Of a stretch of 64,000 nt of DNA, positions 1-20,061 are shown piece after piece. Location: contig CM034137.1 in the NCBI GenBank assembly GCA_019914995.1, forward strand, positions 7,467,155-7,531,154, in the 5' to 3' direction. Made by a program: the position numbers and the translations under genes. This DNA comes from Acanthochlamys bracteata. Lineage: Eukaryota; Streptophyta; Magnoliopsida; Pandanales; Velloziaceae. Under the pieces are notes generated by a model that searched no databases, was not told the origin of the DNA, and saw nothing but the letters and a program-made list of their open reading frames with translations. Each line of letters opens with the position of its first letter. Position 1 is the first letter of the stretch.

Positions 1-57
1 CACTAAGATCCAACCGTTTATCAACAGAATTGTAAAAAAATTTTTTTTTTTGTTTGA

Positions 58-8485
<8,428 letters not shown>

Positions 8486-9042
8486 TTCTGGGGGGTGTGA
8501 CTTTGTGCTCATTATTATGTGAATAATGTTTGCTTTTCTTCTACCATTGTGTTTCATCACTTAATAGACTGCACACAACGGCAGCAAATAAGGTTTTTTT
8601 GTAGTTGCACGATATCAGCCATATCGTGGACAATTATTTGTCTGTTCTTTTGTTGAGAGTCGTATATATGCAGTTCATGTATCAAGTATTCATCTTTTGA
8701 AATTTTTGTTTGGACTTGTGATTTATATATATTGGTGAATCCCTTAAAATGATTTATATTGCAAGCTTGCATACATTTTTTTGCTAAGCTGATAGTAGTT
8801 TGCAGATATACATGTACTTTGTAACAACTGATAGTCATGAGTTCTTCTCTTGAACTTTATACGTATGTGTGATTAAAAGCATATGAGATGTTTCAAGAAC
8901 TCGCGAGATACTTATTTCTCTTTTGAAGAGTTTGGAGAGCAATATGAAAGTATATACAAGGTCAAGAAGAAAGCTTTACAAATACTGGTGAACAATAATT
9001 TAAATCGCCTTCATGAAATATATGTTCTCAGAAATTAACTAT

Positions 9043-9925
9043 TTACCGTTGAAGTGTTTGAATTGCTCCTGTCAAAATGTCCCTAAATCTTGTTACATCA
9101 AGCTTCATTTTTTGTTGATTTAGAATTATGGACCATATAGCATTGAATCCTTTGAAAATTGATCCTTTAATACTGCATGATCTCTTGAATTATTGTTCTA
9201 TCATTGAGTTTAATCCCATATCTGGAGCTGGTTCTCCAAAATCATACCTACAGCCGTAAGTACTTGCACCCCAAGGAATTAGTTGTATTATTGTTGCATA
9301 TGTTGGAAGGAAAACCACGTTTGTGAGGCCAGCACCATGAACCCCCATCATCATATAGAAGAGTTCACAATACTTGTCAATTCAGCCAAGTCTTTCATCT
9401 TCTCTGGTCTGGCAGCGATGACTTTGTATTCTTCGAGCAATTGCAATAACTTCCCTCTCATTTGTGAATGATCCCAGCCCCTTTCTTAACAGTATCAGAA
9501 GCCTTAGCTTCCTTATATGCTTTCTGATGGTGTTTCTTTTCAATGACAGTGAGGTACTTAGCAATTCCTGGAAGTCAGCCATGGAGTAGCCATTTTGGGG
9601 AGTTTGTATGATCGATATCCTTTACTTCGACTTATGAGACCCACATGAACTTGCTGCGCCTTGCCATCTATATTCAGGTTGATAATCTTGTATCTTGACA
9701 ATTGGATAAGTACTTCTGAAGCCATTTGTAAGTGAAGTTGGTTACTATAAAAATTGAACTTCTCCGTACTGCAGGAAGGAATTGCCAAGGAATCCACCAG
9801 TAGAGTAGACAATGGCAGGTGCTTTATGGTTTACAGAGCAGCTTGGGGATTTCTTTCGTATCACGGTTAACTTCAAGGTCATTTCTTTTATGTATGCCAT
9901 GATTCCAGCTCCCATTTTCGATCTT
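9043..9925 (-). pseudogene. GT61 glycosyltransferase relic 1
   Basis: Decayed member of the GT61 family, convergent with the leucyl-tRNA synthetase gene. Read on the minus strand, family landmarks appear in order but in different frames: SCSVNHKAPAIVYSTGGF (about 9777-9835), GEVQFL (about 9760-9777), a stretch matching LSRYKIINLNID, LRKG..SFTNEREVIAIA, then GVHGAGLTNVVFLP (9303-9345), PWG, CRYDFGEPAPDMGL, RDHAVLKD, KLDVTRFRDIL and a terminal TAA at 9043-9045. At least two frameshifts are visible: after GEVQFL and just before GVHGAGLTN, where a few bases of the usual NSCDVMMGVHG are missing. The segment that should hold HDFTDVLVPLF is deleted between the TGGF and GEVQF motifs. No transmembrane exon was found upstream. 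It cannot encode an active enzyme. Confidence 0.88.
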
Positions 9926-12900
9926 ACGGTCTAATATGCAATTCAATATTACTTATCGGCATTTAGAAGTGTTTATAAAATAGAATTTTTTAAAATAAAA
10001 AAATATTTTTATTTTTTTTAAAAATGAATTTTATTTTTTTTCTTTTAATAAATAATAAAAAAAATGTATAAAAAATTTTTATTACGTAAATTTACTTTTA
10101 CTTTTTAAATTTTAAAATAAAATTTTTAATATTTATAAAATATGTATTGAAAAATATAAAATAAAAATAGAAACATAATTCCAAATACAGGTTTAGAATA
10201 ATTTGGTTCTATTTTTTTTTTTAAAATGTGATTTTATTTTTATTCAAAATGAGACTGAATCGTCGGTTCTATTAGTACGTGCATTCAGCAACTACTAGTG
10301 CATGTATTATATGTCCGTTATTCTGCATGATTGTTTTGATTCTGTACTTATATTTAGAGAAGATTATAATCTTATAATTAAAATTAATTTGTTGTTCTAA
10401 TGCCATAACATATTTTAACCATAGTATATATTTCGAACACCATGGTATAATGTAGAACCAAACAGTAGCCCTGAATCTTTATGATTTAACAATAAAACTG
10501 TTATTGAAGCTTCCAGACGTGAATAGTGCAAATTAAAAACTTCCAAACGTCAACATTGGCCTTTATAAAATTTGAACAACTTCACTATTTGTCTTAAAAT
10601 ATTGGATTAAAATTCAGTGTTTAATATGATATCAGTGCTCATTTAATCAAACCCACCGACACTTTACATACATGATTTCGTGACGTACATTTATATTTAG
10701 GTAATTATGTGTTAAAAGGAGATATGTTTGGCATTACTTATGAACTCTTTTTAATTTTAATTTTATATTTTTTAATAGATATTTTATAATATTGTAGAAA
10801 TTTTTAAATCTAAAAAATATAAAAATTTTTGCGTGATAATATTTTATTATATTTTTTATTTTTTATATTAAAACATAAAATTTATTTTAAAAATATTTTT
10901 GTTCTATTTTTTTTTAAAAAAAATACTTTAAAATATCTCTAAAGTCTCACATTGCTAGCTTGTCGGTTTCTCTGAATTTTTATAAACTCTGAACAATTTT
11001 TACTTTTACAATAAAATTTTGGATTAGAAATTTAGACTTGTACATAGAAGTTGCCACATATCATGCAGCAGCGTGAAGTGTTGTATCATAGTGCCCTGTT
11101 TTCTCAGCCGAAGGGTTAGGCTTGAAACTTCTTCAACGCGTTCATAATTTGATTGAAGATGTTTTGAACTAATTAGAATAAAAAATATTTTTATTTATTT
11201 TAAAAAATTAGGTCTGAATTTTTTATTTAATAAAAAATAAATATAATAAATATAATTTTTTATATTTTAAAATTTTTTTGTAAAATATTATATAACATTT
11301 ATAAAAGATCATGAAGTTGAGAAGTTAATAAATATTTTTTCAGAAATGTCCATCCAAACAGTTCCTAATAAACTAAAACAGAGAGTTTGTTAGTAACCTT
11401 AAGCAATTTAGCAGGTCATTACTTATCTAATCTAATCTAATTTAAAAGAATTTAACTAGTTTAGAGAAGTAGATCATGAGTATTTCGTACTTTAATTAAC
11501 AGTAATTAGTATAGCAAACAGTGTTTAGATTTAAGAGTAAACTAATTAATCTTACATTAAATAAAACAAAAAAATAAAATAAAATTAATTACTAAAATAT
11601 TTTATAATTTATTAGCTTTAGTCTTTTGATTAATTAGAAATGAACTTAATTTTTAAAACTTTTAACATAATTAATTTTTTCGATATTATATCTTTCTAAT
11701 TGATCAACGGATTTGGACTATAAACATACAGAACTTTGAGAAAACGAAAGAGCACCAACCGACATGATTCATAAATCAATTTCCGTGCTCGATCAATTTC
11801 TTGAGCTCATTAATTATTTTTCTTGGTTTATAGGTTAATTAACATATATAGTTAATTAATTAACTAACGCAAATATTTTTCTTATAAAATCAGATTAATT
11901 CTTTTCCCAGGTTAGGCTCAAACTAATGCCAATAGGAAAATTTTCAACATATTAAATTCGTTTATTTAAAAAAAATCATACTTGAAAATTTTCACATATA
12001 TAATTTGTATTTTTTATTATTAATGTCTAATTACTAAAACAAAGACTCTCTACTGAAGTACAAAGAAGTAATTATTAGTTAATCTTATATATTAATTAAT
12101 AATTATGTTTTTAATAAGTATCTAATTCATATTATTATTTTTTTGCTTCTGCCATCTTACCAACTGCATACAGACGTCATCTACACACTAACAAAAAATA
12201 GAACACAATTAACAATTATTTTGAATAATTTATATTCATTCTGTACTGAAAAATATTTGGCTAATTATTTCGAAATTAAATTATTCACATATAAATACGT
12301 GCACCTTTTAATATTCACTAATGTGAAATTATCTTTTGGTGATTAACAAAAATTATGGATAATAATAATTTTCGAAAATTTGCAAGTTAAGTTCGTAATT
12401 AAAAGAAATTGAAGAAAGATTGCGAGATGCGCGGGTTTATTTTGTCAACTCTTTTAGTTAAAATTTAAATAAAAAAACAGCAACCCAGCTAATTCTGGTC
12501 AAGACAAATCTAAAACTTAATTAAAATGATAATTTTACTAGATCAAACCCGAACCCCCAGTTATTTGCACGATTAACCAATTTATGTAGTAATTTTGCAC
12601 GCATCAATCCAAGTAGGACTGTAACGCAACGTTAAATAACCTAAGTATCAACACTTTTGTCATTATTTTTCAAATACGTATTATTTAATATTTTCATATC
12701 TTTTAATAAATTTTACAGTATTCTATAATTTTTCTAAAAAATTTTAAAATATAAAAAAATTATGTTGTAAAATTTTAATGTATATAATTTTTATTTTCAA
12801 AATATTTTTAATTCAGAAAATATTTTATTTTATAAGTATTCTCAAATGTTCTGGATGATGCGTTTGATTCAGCTTTTGTTCAACATTCTTTTCAATTTTT

Positions 12901-13342
12901 AATTTTATATTTTTTAATAAATATTTTTTAAAAATTTAGATAATGTAAAAAAATTTTACGTAATAAGATTTTTTATTATATATTTTAATTATTTTTTTAA
13001 AATAAAAATTAAAACTCATTTTTAAAAAAAATAAAAATATTTTTTATTTCAGAAAAATTTTATTTCATTAGCACTTTCAAATACAACTCTAACCAATTTT
13101 ATAAGTATTTCATATTAATGTATAAGTTTCTGGTTTGGGTAATCAATCGCTGAGCTAAAAAGAAAACATTTGAGAAGATCAACATGATAATTTTAGGAAA
13201 AGTAAACTTCTTTGCTAAGAATAAAAATCATGGATTACTATTGCAACATAAATTATTAAAGGTATAGTCATGCAAACTGCTGCAACTCGAAGTAAGGAAT
13301 CAGGCAAGCACGAAGACGCAAGGAAGCAACTACACTGCTCCA
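9926..13342. other. AT-rich intergenic stretch, no gene recognised
   Basis: Very AT-rich DNA with no open frame resembling a gene. Several parts (for example around 9960-10200, 10720-10940 and 12840-13090) resemble decayed MITE sequence like that found elsewhere in the window, with TTTGGCATTACTT-like or CTTTCAAATAC-like ends, but I could not pair their termini with target-site duplications. Confidence 0.6.
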
Positions 13343-13348
13343 TATAAA
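13343..13348 (+). promoter_or_regulatory. Candidate TATA box of the GT61 gene at 13431
   Basis: TATAAA in the context CCATATAAAGAA, about 85 bases before the ATG at 13431. The spacing allows a 5'UTR of roughly 50-60 bases. Assigned from motif and position only. Confidence 0.5.
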
Positions 13349-13430
13349 GAAGTTTACACACTACTCCATTGAGCATTGAGTTCAACTTCAACAACAAGAA
13401 CAAGAAGAAGAAGGTAAGAATTGGAGCCAG

Positions 13431-15692
13431 ATGGGTTTCGAGAAAAAATTGATGAGAAGTTTTAGTAATATCGAGCCACAGAAACTTGGTATAGGTTTGC
13501 TCGCCGGATTCTTCATCGTTCCGTTGATCTACGCTTCGTTGTCTAAGCCTTACACTTCTTCTTCTGCAATTTTAACTGGTGAAATGAAAATTCTGTTCTT
13601 TTCTTTTTTTGCTTCCTCTAAAAATGTTTCTTTGTCATACTGTTGTTTAATAATAATAATATTAATATTTTCTCCATTGATGTTTTAATTTTTTTTGACA
13701 GAGGATGCAAAACTGCAAACGGATTTTGTTATTACCAGTTTGGTTGTTGCCGGAAATGTCAGTCTTGTTCCAGTCTCAGGTAGTCGGAGAATTTGAATTT
13801 GCCGGCAATCAACATGATCCAAAACAGAGCAATATCAACATTTTTCTCTTTGGTTTTTGGAAGAATCCATAAAACAGAGCAATCAAATACAAAACAGAGA
13901 CGTTCAATGGAAATTATTAATTCATTATTATTTTTCGGGCAATGCAGGAGAAGAAAATATACGAAACAAAAAAAAGATAAGCAACGAGGAAAAGCAAAAC
14001 TGCGACGAATCGAGATCAGCGATCTGCGAAAAAGTTGGAAATTACAGAGTGCGAGAAAGTTCTTCATCTGTAATCACTGAAACTCCGCCGCCGACGAAAT
14101 TCAAAGACAATAAGAATCTACAATTAGGTAAAACAAATTTTCGCCATTGCAGTACTCCCCTGTTTCTTTTCAGTTCATCTTGCTCTGTTTTTTTCTTTTT
14201 TTTTTTTTTTTAAATAACTGATATATTCTTCTGTAATAATAATTTGCAGAAAAAATCAATGGGAATAATCAAGAGGTGATATACGCTCATTCTGATGGGA
14301 AATCTGAAAATGGTTTTAATCTTGTCGAAGTTAATTCTTCAACTTATCCAGATGAAACTGCAAGCAATTTGAAGCAACAAGCTGGTAAATAATTTTATTC
14401 AAAAAAAAAAGAAAATTACAATCTTGTGCATTATATTTCAATATTGGCGAAACAAAGTTACATTCGAAGTGAAGTAAATATTCTTTATTGTTTTAATATT
14501 TTACAAAGTCGGATACCTAACACGGTGTTTATCGTTTGTTCATTCAGTAATGAAACCTCTGTGCACACTTGACCGGAGATCAGACGTCTGCGACATCTCC
14601 GGCGACATTCGAATAAACGGAAACTCATCGATGGTTCTCATCATCGACGCCCGGAGAAAAGAGTCATGGCGAGTTAAGCCTTACGCTCGGAAATCAGATA
14701 AAACTGCCATGTCTAGAGTCAGGGAAGTTCTGATAGAGACCTCATCCTACACTTCCGGTTCAAAGATAATGCAATGCGATACCAACCATAGCGTTCCGGC
14801 GATCGTCCTGTCTACGGCAGGGTACACCGGAAACTACTTCCACGACTTCACCGACGTTATCGTCCCGTTATTTCTAACGGCACGTGAGTTCAACGGCGAA
14901 GTTCAGTTCCTTGTTGCAGACATGAAACGTTGGTGGATATCAAAGTACAGACTAGTATTTCAAAAACTATCCAACTACGAAGTCATCGATTATAATTCCG
15001 ACAGCAGTGTTCACTGCTTCCGACGAGTCATCGTCGGACTCCGGACACATAAAGAACTCAGCATCGATCCGTGGCGATCATCGAACAACTACAGCATGCT
15101 TGATTTCACAAGGTTCATGAGAGAATCTTTTTCCTTGCCAAGACATGTAGTAACACCTGCAACCATAAAGCAAAACCCTAAAAGAAAACCAAGACTGCTG
15201 ATAATCTCAAGAACACGTACCAGAAAGTTCCAGCAACTTAAACAAATATCTCGAGCGGCAGAGAAGCTAGGGTTTCAAGTTATAGCCACCGAAGCACAGC
15301 CTGACATTACCAAATTCGCCGAACTCGTGAACTCCGTCGACGTCATGCTCGGAGTTCACGGAGCGGGTCTGACGAACCTAGTTTTCATGCCGACGAAGGC
15401 GGTGTTGATCCAAGTTGTACCGTACGGGAACTTAGAATGGATCTGCAATACCGATTTCAAGATTCCGGCGATCGATATGGAGCTGAGGTATTTGGAGTAC
15501 AAGATTGGAGAAGATGAGAGTTCATTGATCGAGAAGTACGGTAGAGATCATGATGTGGTTAGGAATCCATGGAAAGTTCATAAACTTGGTTGGGGAGCTA
15601 TTAGCGATACTTATTTAGCACAGGATGTGAAGATTAATTTGAAAAAGTTCAGACCTGTTTTGAAGGAAGCCTTAAAATTATTGAAGCAGTAG
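13431..15692 (+). CDS. GT61 family glycosyltransferase, intact copy A
   Basis: Five exons (13431-13578, 13702-13779, 13948-14127, 14250-14384, 14548-15692) join without a stop into 561 residues. A short basic N-terminus is followed by one hydrophobic segment (about residues 19-37), the signal anchor of a Golgi type II membrane protein. Exons 2-4 encode a polar, low-complexity stem. The last exon holds the whole catalytic domain: CDISGDIRI, CDTNHSVPAIVLS, the HDFTD motif (H near residue 279), GEVQFLVAD, GVHGAGLTN (near residue 449) and a GW plus NLKKF-type tail. Plant GT61 enzymes transfer xylose, arabinose or GlcNAc onto xylan or N-glycans. This one looks like the xylan-decorating XAT/XYXT group, but sugar specificity cannot be read from the sequence. 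It is the best preserved member of the local cluster. Confidence 0.92.
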
Positions 15693-18380
15693 GAACCAGC
15701 TTAGCAAGAAAAGCTAAAGATTAGTTAATTGCTTCTTAATAAGTTTAAAATCATGGCATTATATAATATATGCACCCAGATGGTTTTGTGAATGAGGGTG
15801 GTGGATATTAGAATGCCAAATAATGTATAGAAACTTATTTGCTTTTTCTGTAAGTGATTTTGAAAATAAATATTGTTTAAAACTTATTTTTGAATAAATT
15901 TTTGTATTTAGTTTTTAGATAATTTAAATTTTAGAAATTTAACATTCAGATATTTAAGAAGTTGTTTTAGTTTTGTTAAACTCACTTTTTTTTGTTATAT
16001 TTGAATTCGAACTTATTTTTATATTTTAATTTATTCTAAATTTATCGAAATTATGTCTAATTCACTTGTTTAGTTGAAAGTTAGTTAGGGTGTATTTTAA
16101 ATACCCATAACTAAGTTTCGTGAAATAAAAAAATAGGAAGTAGAGTTTTTTGAAAATAAAATAGAAATGGAGTTCAGTGATTGTGTTTCAAAATTTTTAA
16201 AATGTGTTAAATTAAAAGATATAATTGTATTGAAAAGTATATAAATAAAAAAATTAAAACTGAAATTTCGTATGTAGAAGTAGTGAAGTTTTGAATTTTT
16301 TATATAATTAAAATATATGAATTATTCGGAATCTAAATCTGAACCAAAAAAATAAAATTTCAGGCATTTCAAATACGCCCTTAACGTGTTCTTTTGTGTA
16401 ACTAAAAATGAGCTGAAAATAATTTAGTAAAATGAAGTGAGTCGTAATAGTAAAAAAAACACGTACTTATCTGTGACAATCTTTTTGAGGTGGCCGTGTT
16501 CTTATAAGAACAAAGAAAAAAGAAAAGATTACTTTGAGCAAAAATATTCAATTTTATTATCTAACTTAAATTGAACAAAAAATAACTTATTATATTTTAA
16601 CATTAGTATACCTAAACCAATAGTATAATCACTATTTGCCATAAATTAAATTAGTCCTTTGAATAGAGGAAGAATAATAAGAACAAATTTGTTAGAGCCC
16701 CACTAGTATGCATGTTCTAAGATAGGAATAGAACGTGTTCAATTTTAATCATAAGTTTAGAGAAAAAAAATATATAATAATAATAAATCAATCAATTTAA
16801 GAATCATTGAAAATGAATCATTGAGTTGGATTCCCTTTAAATTTAAGCTATGAAAATGAAATCCATGTGGATCTTGTTGACTTGGTGGCTTCCTTTTTCT
16901 CTACCAAATTTAGATTCTAAATTTTTCAAAAAAATAATTTTTTATATTTAAATTATATTTTTTAATATATTTTTTAAAAGTATTTAAATAATTTACTTAA
17001 AAATTTAAAAAATATATAAAATAAATTCTAGATAGTAAATTAATTTTTAGTATGCATTACTATTACCTTGCTATAGGTTTTGTTTATTTATACAATAAAT
17101 TTAATTTTTAAAATTTCTTTTTAACTTTTAACTCACTAAAATAAATATAAATTTTTTTGCCAAAAACTTGCTTTCAAATTTAATTTTAAATTATATTTTT
17201 TTAAACTCACTTCTAATATACAATAAATAAAAAATATTATCTTCTTACTAAATTGATTTTCAATCTAAATTTATTTTTTAAAAACTCACTTCAAAAAAAT
17301 CAATTTAATACTAAAACGAGCACCCATAGTGATACTATCATTATTTTGAAAGTCATGTTTATTTAATCTAAAATAATTTTCTCTCTCCAGTTAATCACTT
17401 TAAAATAATTTATTATATTTACTTAATAAATTTATTTTTCAAAATTTATTTAAAAAAATTGTTTTTGATCGCTTTCGGTCAAGTAAATGCGTCCGTGTTT
17501 CTTCTTAGGATGTATTTTTTAACAAAAGTGAGTTATTAAAAAATTAATTATTATAAATAGTACTGTTAAAATTGAATTTTTTTATTTTTTAAATAGAAAT
17601 AAATTGATAGTAATTTTCATAATTTTTTGTGTAGCTGAAAATAAGCTAGAGCATTTTTTTTAGTCGAACAAAGTGAGTTATAAAAAGAACACACTCTATA
17701 AACATTTGAACAGCTTCAAATTATTTATTTAATTCCAATACGTTTGAAGAACAAAATAATTGAAGTACAAATACAATAAATCAAGTAGAACTAAGTTTTG
17801 GGAATGATTTTAAAAAATATTTGTTTGAACGAAAAAATATTTTAAATGAAAATAAATTTTTTTTATCTAAATAGTAATAATAAAAAAATATGATGTGAAC
17901 TTTTTTTAATTTAAAATGTTTTATAATTATAAAATTTTATTTTAAAATATAAATTAAAAAATTAGATAAAAAAGAGTTAAAAAGCACTTCAAATACCAAC
18001 TGAAAAAAAAAAAACGAAATTAATTAAACATCTCAACAACAGTTATGCATTAATTCATTAAATTGAAGACAGAAAGCAGATTTTTATTTTCTTTCTTTTT
18101 CTTAATTTTTTTTTGTTTTTTGTTGTTGTTGTTGTTGTTGTTGTGTGTATCAACCATGTCGTCTCAACCCTCTCTGTTATCAAATCAGCAACAACACTCT
18201 TCACTAAAGAATAAAAATCACAATTCAATAATTTATGTTAGAATAGTTTTAGTCTCACATTATTCAATCGATACAATTATGACCCATTTATTAGGAGACA
18301 ATATAAACAACAATTTTTGCTGAAAATATGATTTTAGCCCAACATTGCTCCGCCAATGTAATTACATGCTTTGTGGTAGA
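15693..18380. other. Intergenic DNA downstream of GT61 gene A
   Basis: AT-rich DNA without a recognisable gene, apart from the MITE at 16088-16380. A further decayed inverted-repeat element is suggested around 17513-17698 (GGATGTATTTTTTAAC at one end, AAAGAACACACTC at the other). A short open frame with a run of leucines from a GTT/TTG microsatellite (18122-18143) was rejected as a gene. Confidence 0.6.
16088..16380 (+). mobile_element. Tourist-like MITE, family M1 copy 1 (293 bp)
   Basis: Begins GGGTGTATTTTAAAT and ends ATTTCAAATACGCCC, an imperfect terminal inverted repeat. It is flanked by TTA on both sides (16085-16087 and 16381-16383), as expected for PIF/Harbinger (Tourist) elements. 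It has no coding capacity. The interior matches the copies at 18931-19219, 22051-22331 and 26769-27068. Confidence 0.8.
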
Positions 18381-18830
18381 TAGGAGTGCCAATTTCTGAA
18401 CCGATCTGCGAATCCGATTCATAAAAATTAGATTCGAGTCAATTTTGAATCGATTCAGAATTGATCCCAAAATTTAAACGAATTTAGATTGATTTATTTA
18501 ATCCTTATAACTATTTATATAATATATTATTTAATAATTAAGAAATAATTTTAGAAATAAATATATATAGAATTTATTCTAATTTAGTTAATTTTTATTT
18601 AATTTATAAATTTTATCAAAATTAATAATTTTTTTTTAAATATATTATAATTAATAATTTTAGATATTATCATTAATATTTAAATTATTAAATATTAAAT
18701 TTAAATTTGATCTAATTATTAAATAATTTAAATTATTATAAATAATTTTAATTTATATAAATAAATATATCGTATTAGAGTTAAATAATTTTGAATAAAT
18801 TATTATATAGATCGATATTTCCCACTCCTA
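18381..18830. mobile_element. hAT-type MITE (450 bp) with perfect 8-bp target duplication
   Basis: Starts TAGGAGTGCCAATTTC and ends GATATTTCCCACTCCTA, giving a short TAGGAGTG terminal inverted repeat. The 8 bases before it (18373-18380) and after it (18831-18838) are both GTGGTAGA. An 8-bp duplication with TAGGNGTG-like ends is the hAT superfamily signature. The interior is AT-rich and non-coding, with repeated AATCGATTC-like motifs near the left end. Confidence 0.88.
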
Positions 18831-18930
18831 GTGGTAGAGTTAGAGTAATAAACGCAGACTTCTAATAGTTGCAACTTCCAATTCTTATGGAAAAAGGACT
18901 GTTGTTATTCAACATCCATTATGTGACTAA

Positions 18931-19219
18931 GGGAGTGTTTCAATATTCGTTAATCGAGTTTCATGAAAGTAAAAAGTAGAAAGTAAAATTTCTTAAAAAA
19001 TAAAGTGGAAGTGAAGTTTAGTATTTGTGTTTCAATTGATTTTGAAAGTGTGTTGAAAATTAAAAAATATAGTTGTATTGGAAAGTGTGCAAATAAGAAA
19101 ATTAGAATTAAAATTTCTTATGTGGAAGTAGAGTTATGAGTTCTTTTGAAACATATGAATTTTTTGGAACTTAAAATCTGGCGGAAAAAAGTAAAGTTAC
19201 GGACGTTTGAAACACGCTC
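18931..19219 (+). mobile_element. Tourist-like MITE, family M1 copy 2 (289 bp)
   Basis: Ends are GGGAGTGTTTCAA and TTGAAACACGCTC (reverse complement GAGCGTGTTTCAA), flanked by TAA at 18928-18930 and 19220-19222. Its interior aligns by eye with copy 1 along its length, in the same orientation. The right TAA is also the left TAA of the next element. Confidence 0.85.
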
Positions 19220-19222
19220 TAA

Positions 19223-19474
19223 GGCTGTGTTTACCAACACTCTAAAATTCCAATTTTTTAAACTCATTTTCAACATAAAATACATACAAAATTAAAATAT
19301 TTATTTTTATTAATAAATTTTTTTTAAAAATTTAAATTTACTATAAATATATAATTAATATAAATATTATTTTTTATTAAATATTTTTATTTTTTTATTT
19401 TATTTTTTAAATTTATTTTCTAAAAACTCCACTTCATTCAAAAACTCCACTTCCACCACAAAGTAAACACGCCC
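19223..19474. mobile_element. Tourist-like MITE of a second family (252 bp)
   Basis: Ends are GGCTGTGTTTACC and GTAAACACGCCC, flanked by TAA at 19220-19222 and 19475-19477. The interior differs from family M1. It directly abuts copy 2 of M1, sharing the TAA, so one element inserted into the target duplication of the other. Confidence 0.82.
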
Positions 19475-20061
19475 TAAGTGAAGAACAAAATTTCTCCATA
19501 AAATTTTATGTTTTCTTAATTTCTCTGACGCTGCATTTCAACTGCAATGGTGCGTCTGTCAATGTCGATACCGCATTCCATTCCGTTGCCTGACTGTTAA
19601 GTTTTCCGATCAAACATTCTTGCACCACGTACACTTCCATTAATTCTTCGTACTTCTCAAGGTTTCTGATACTGATCAAAACATTTTTCAGTTGGTTCCC
19701 GTTCGTCGTCGCGTCCGATCGTTCCTGAAACCAAAACAGCGGTAGAAGGTAGTAGTAGTTCCAATGAATTGGGTAAGTGAAAAAAACAATCATGAAATTT
19801 TTGCATTGATGCAATAACTTCATGCATATGTATTGTTATTGTTCTTATATATGCTCTGTTTTTTTCTCTGTTTTCTCCAGAATTTTGAAGCGTCGGAGAC
19901 TGTCTTTGGAGATGATGGCATTGAAAAACAACCGGAAAATAGATGGCGTGATTAAATTCTACAGAAAGAAGGCACCACCTGAAAACTTAGAATCTAATTT
20001 TTCTGAATATATCTGTTCTAAATTTTTTAGTAACTGTCATTACTACTTGGTGTAGGGAAAA

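Noticed and set aside
18063-18323. 86-codon frame with a leucine-rich, signal-peptide-like start
   Set aside because: It begins at a non-ATG codon, and the hydrophobic run is produced by a TTT-rich tract and a GTT/TTG microsatellite. It lies in AT-rich intergenic DNA next to a MITE and has no recognisable domain.
19506-19823. 105-codon minus-strand frame upstream of GT61 relic 2
   Set aside because: No family recognised and it overlaps the region where the relic's lost 5' exons would lie on the other strand; probably a chance frame.
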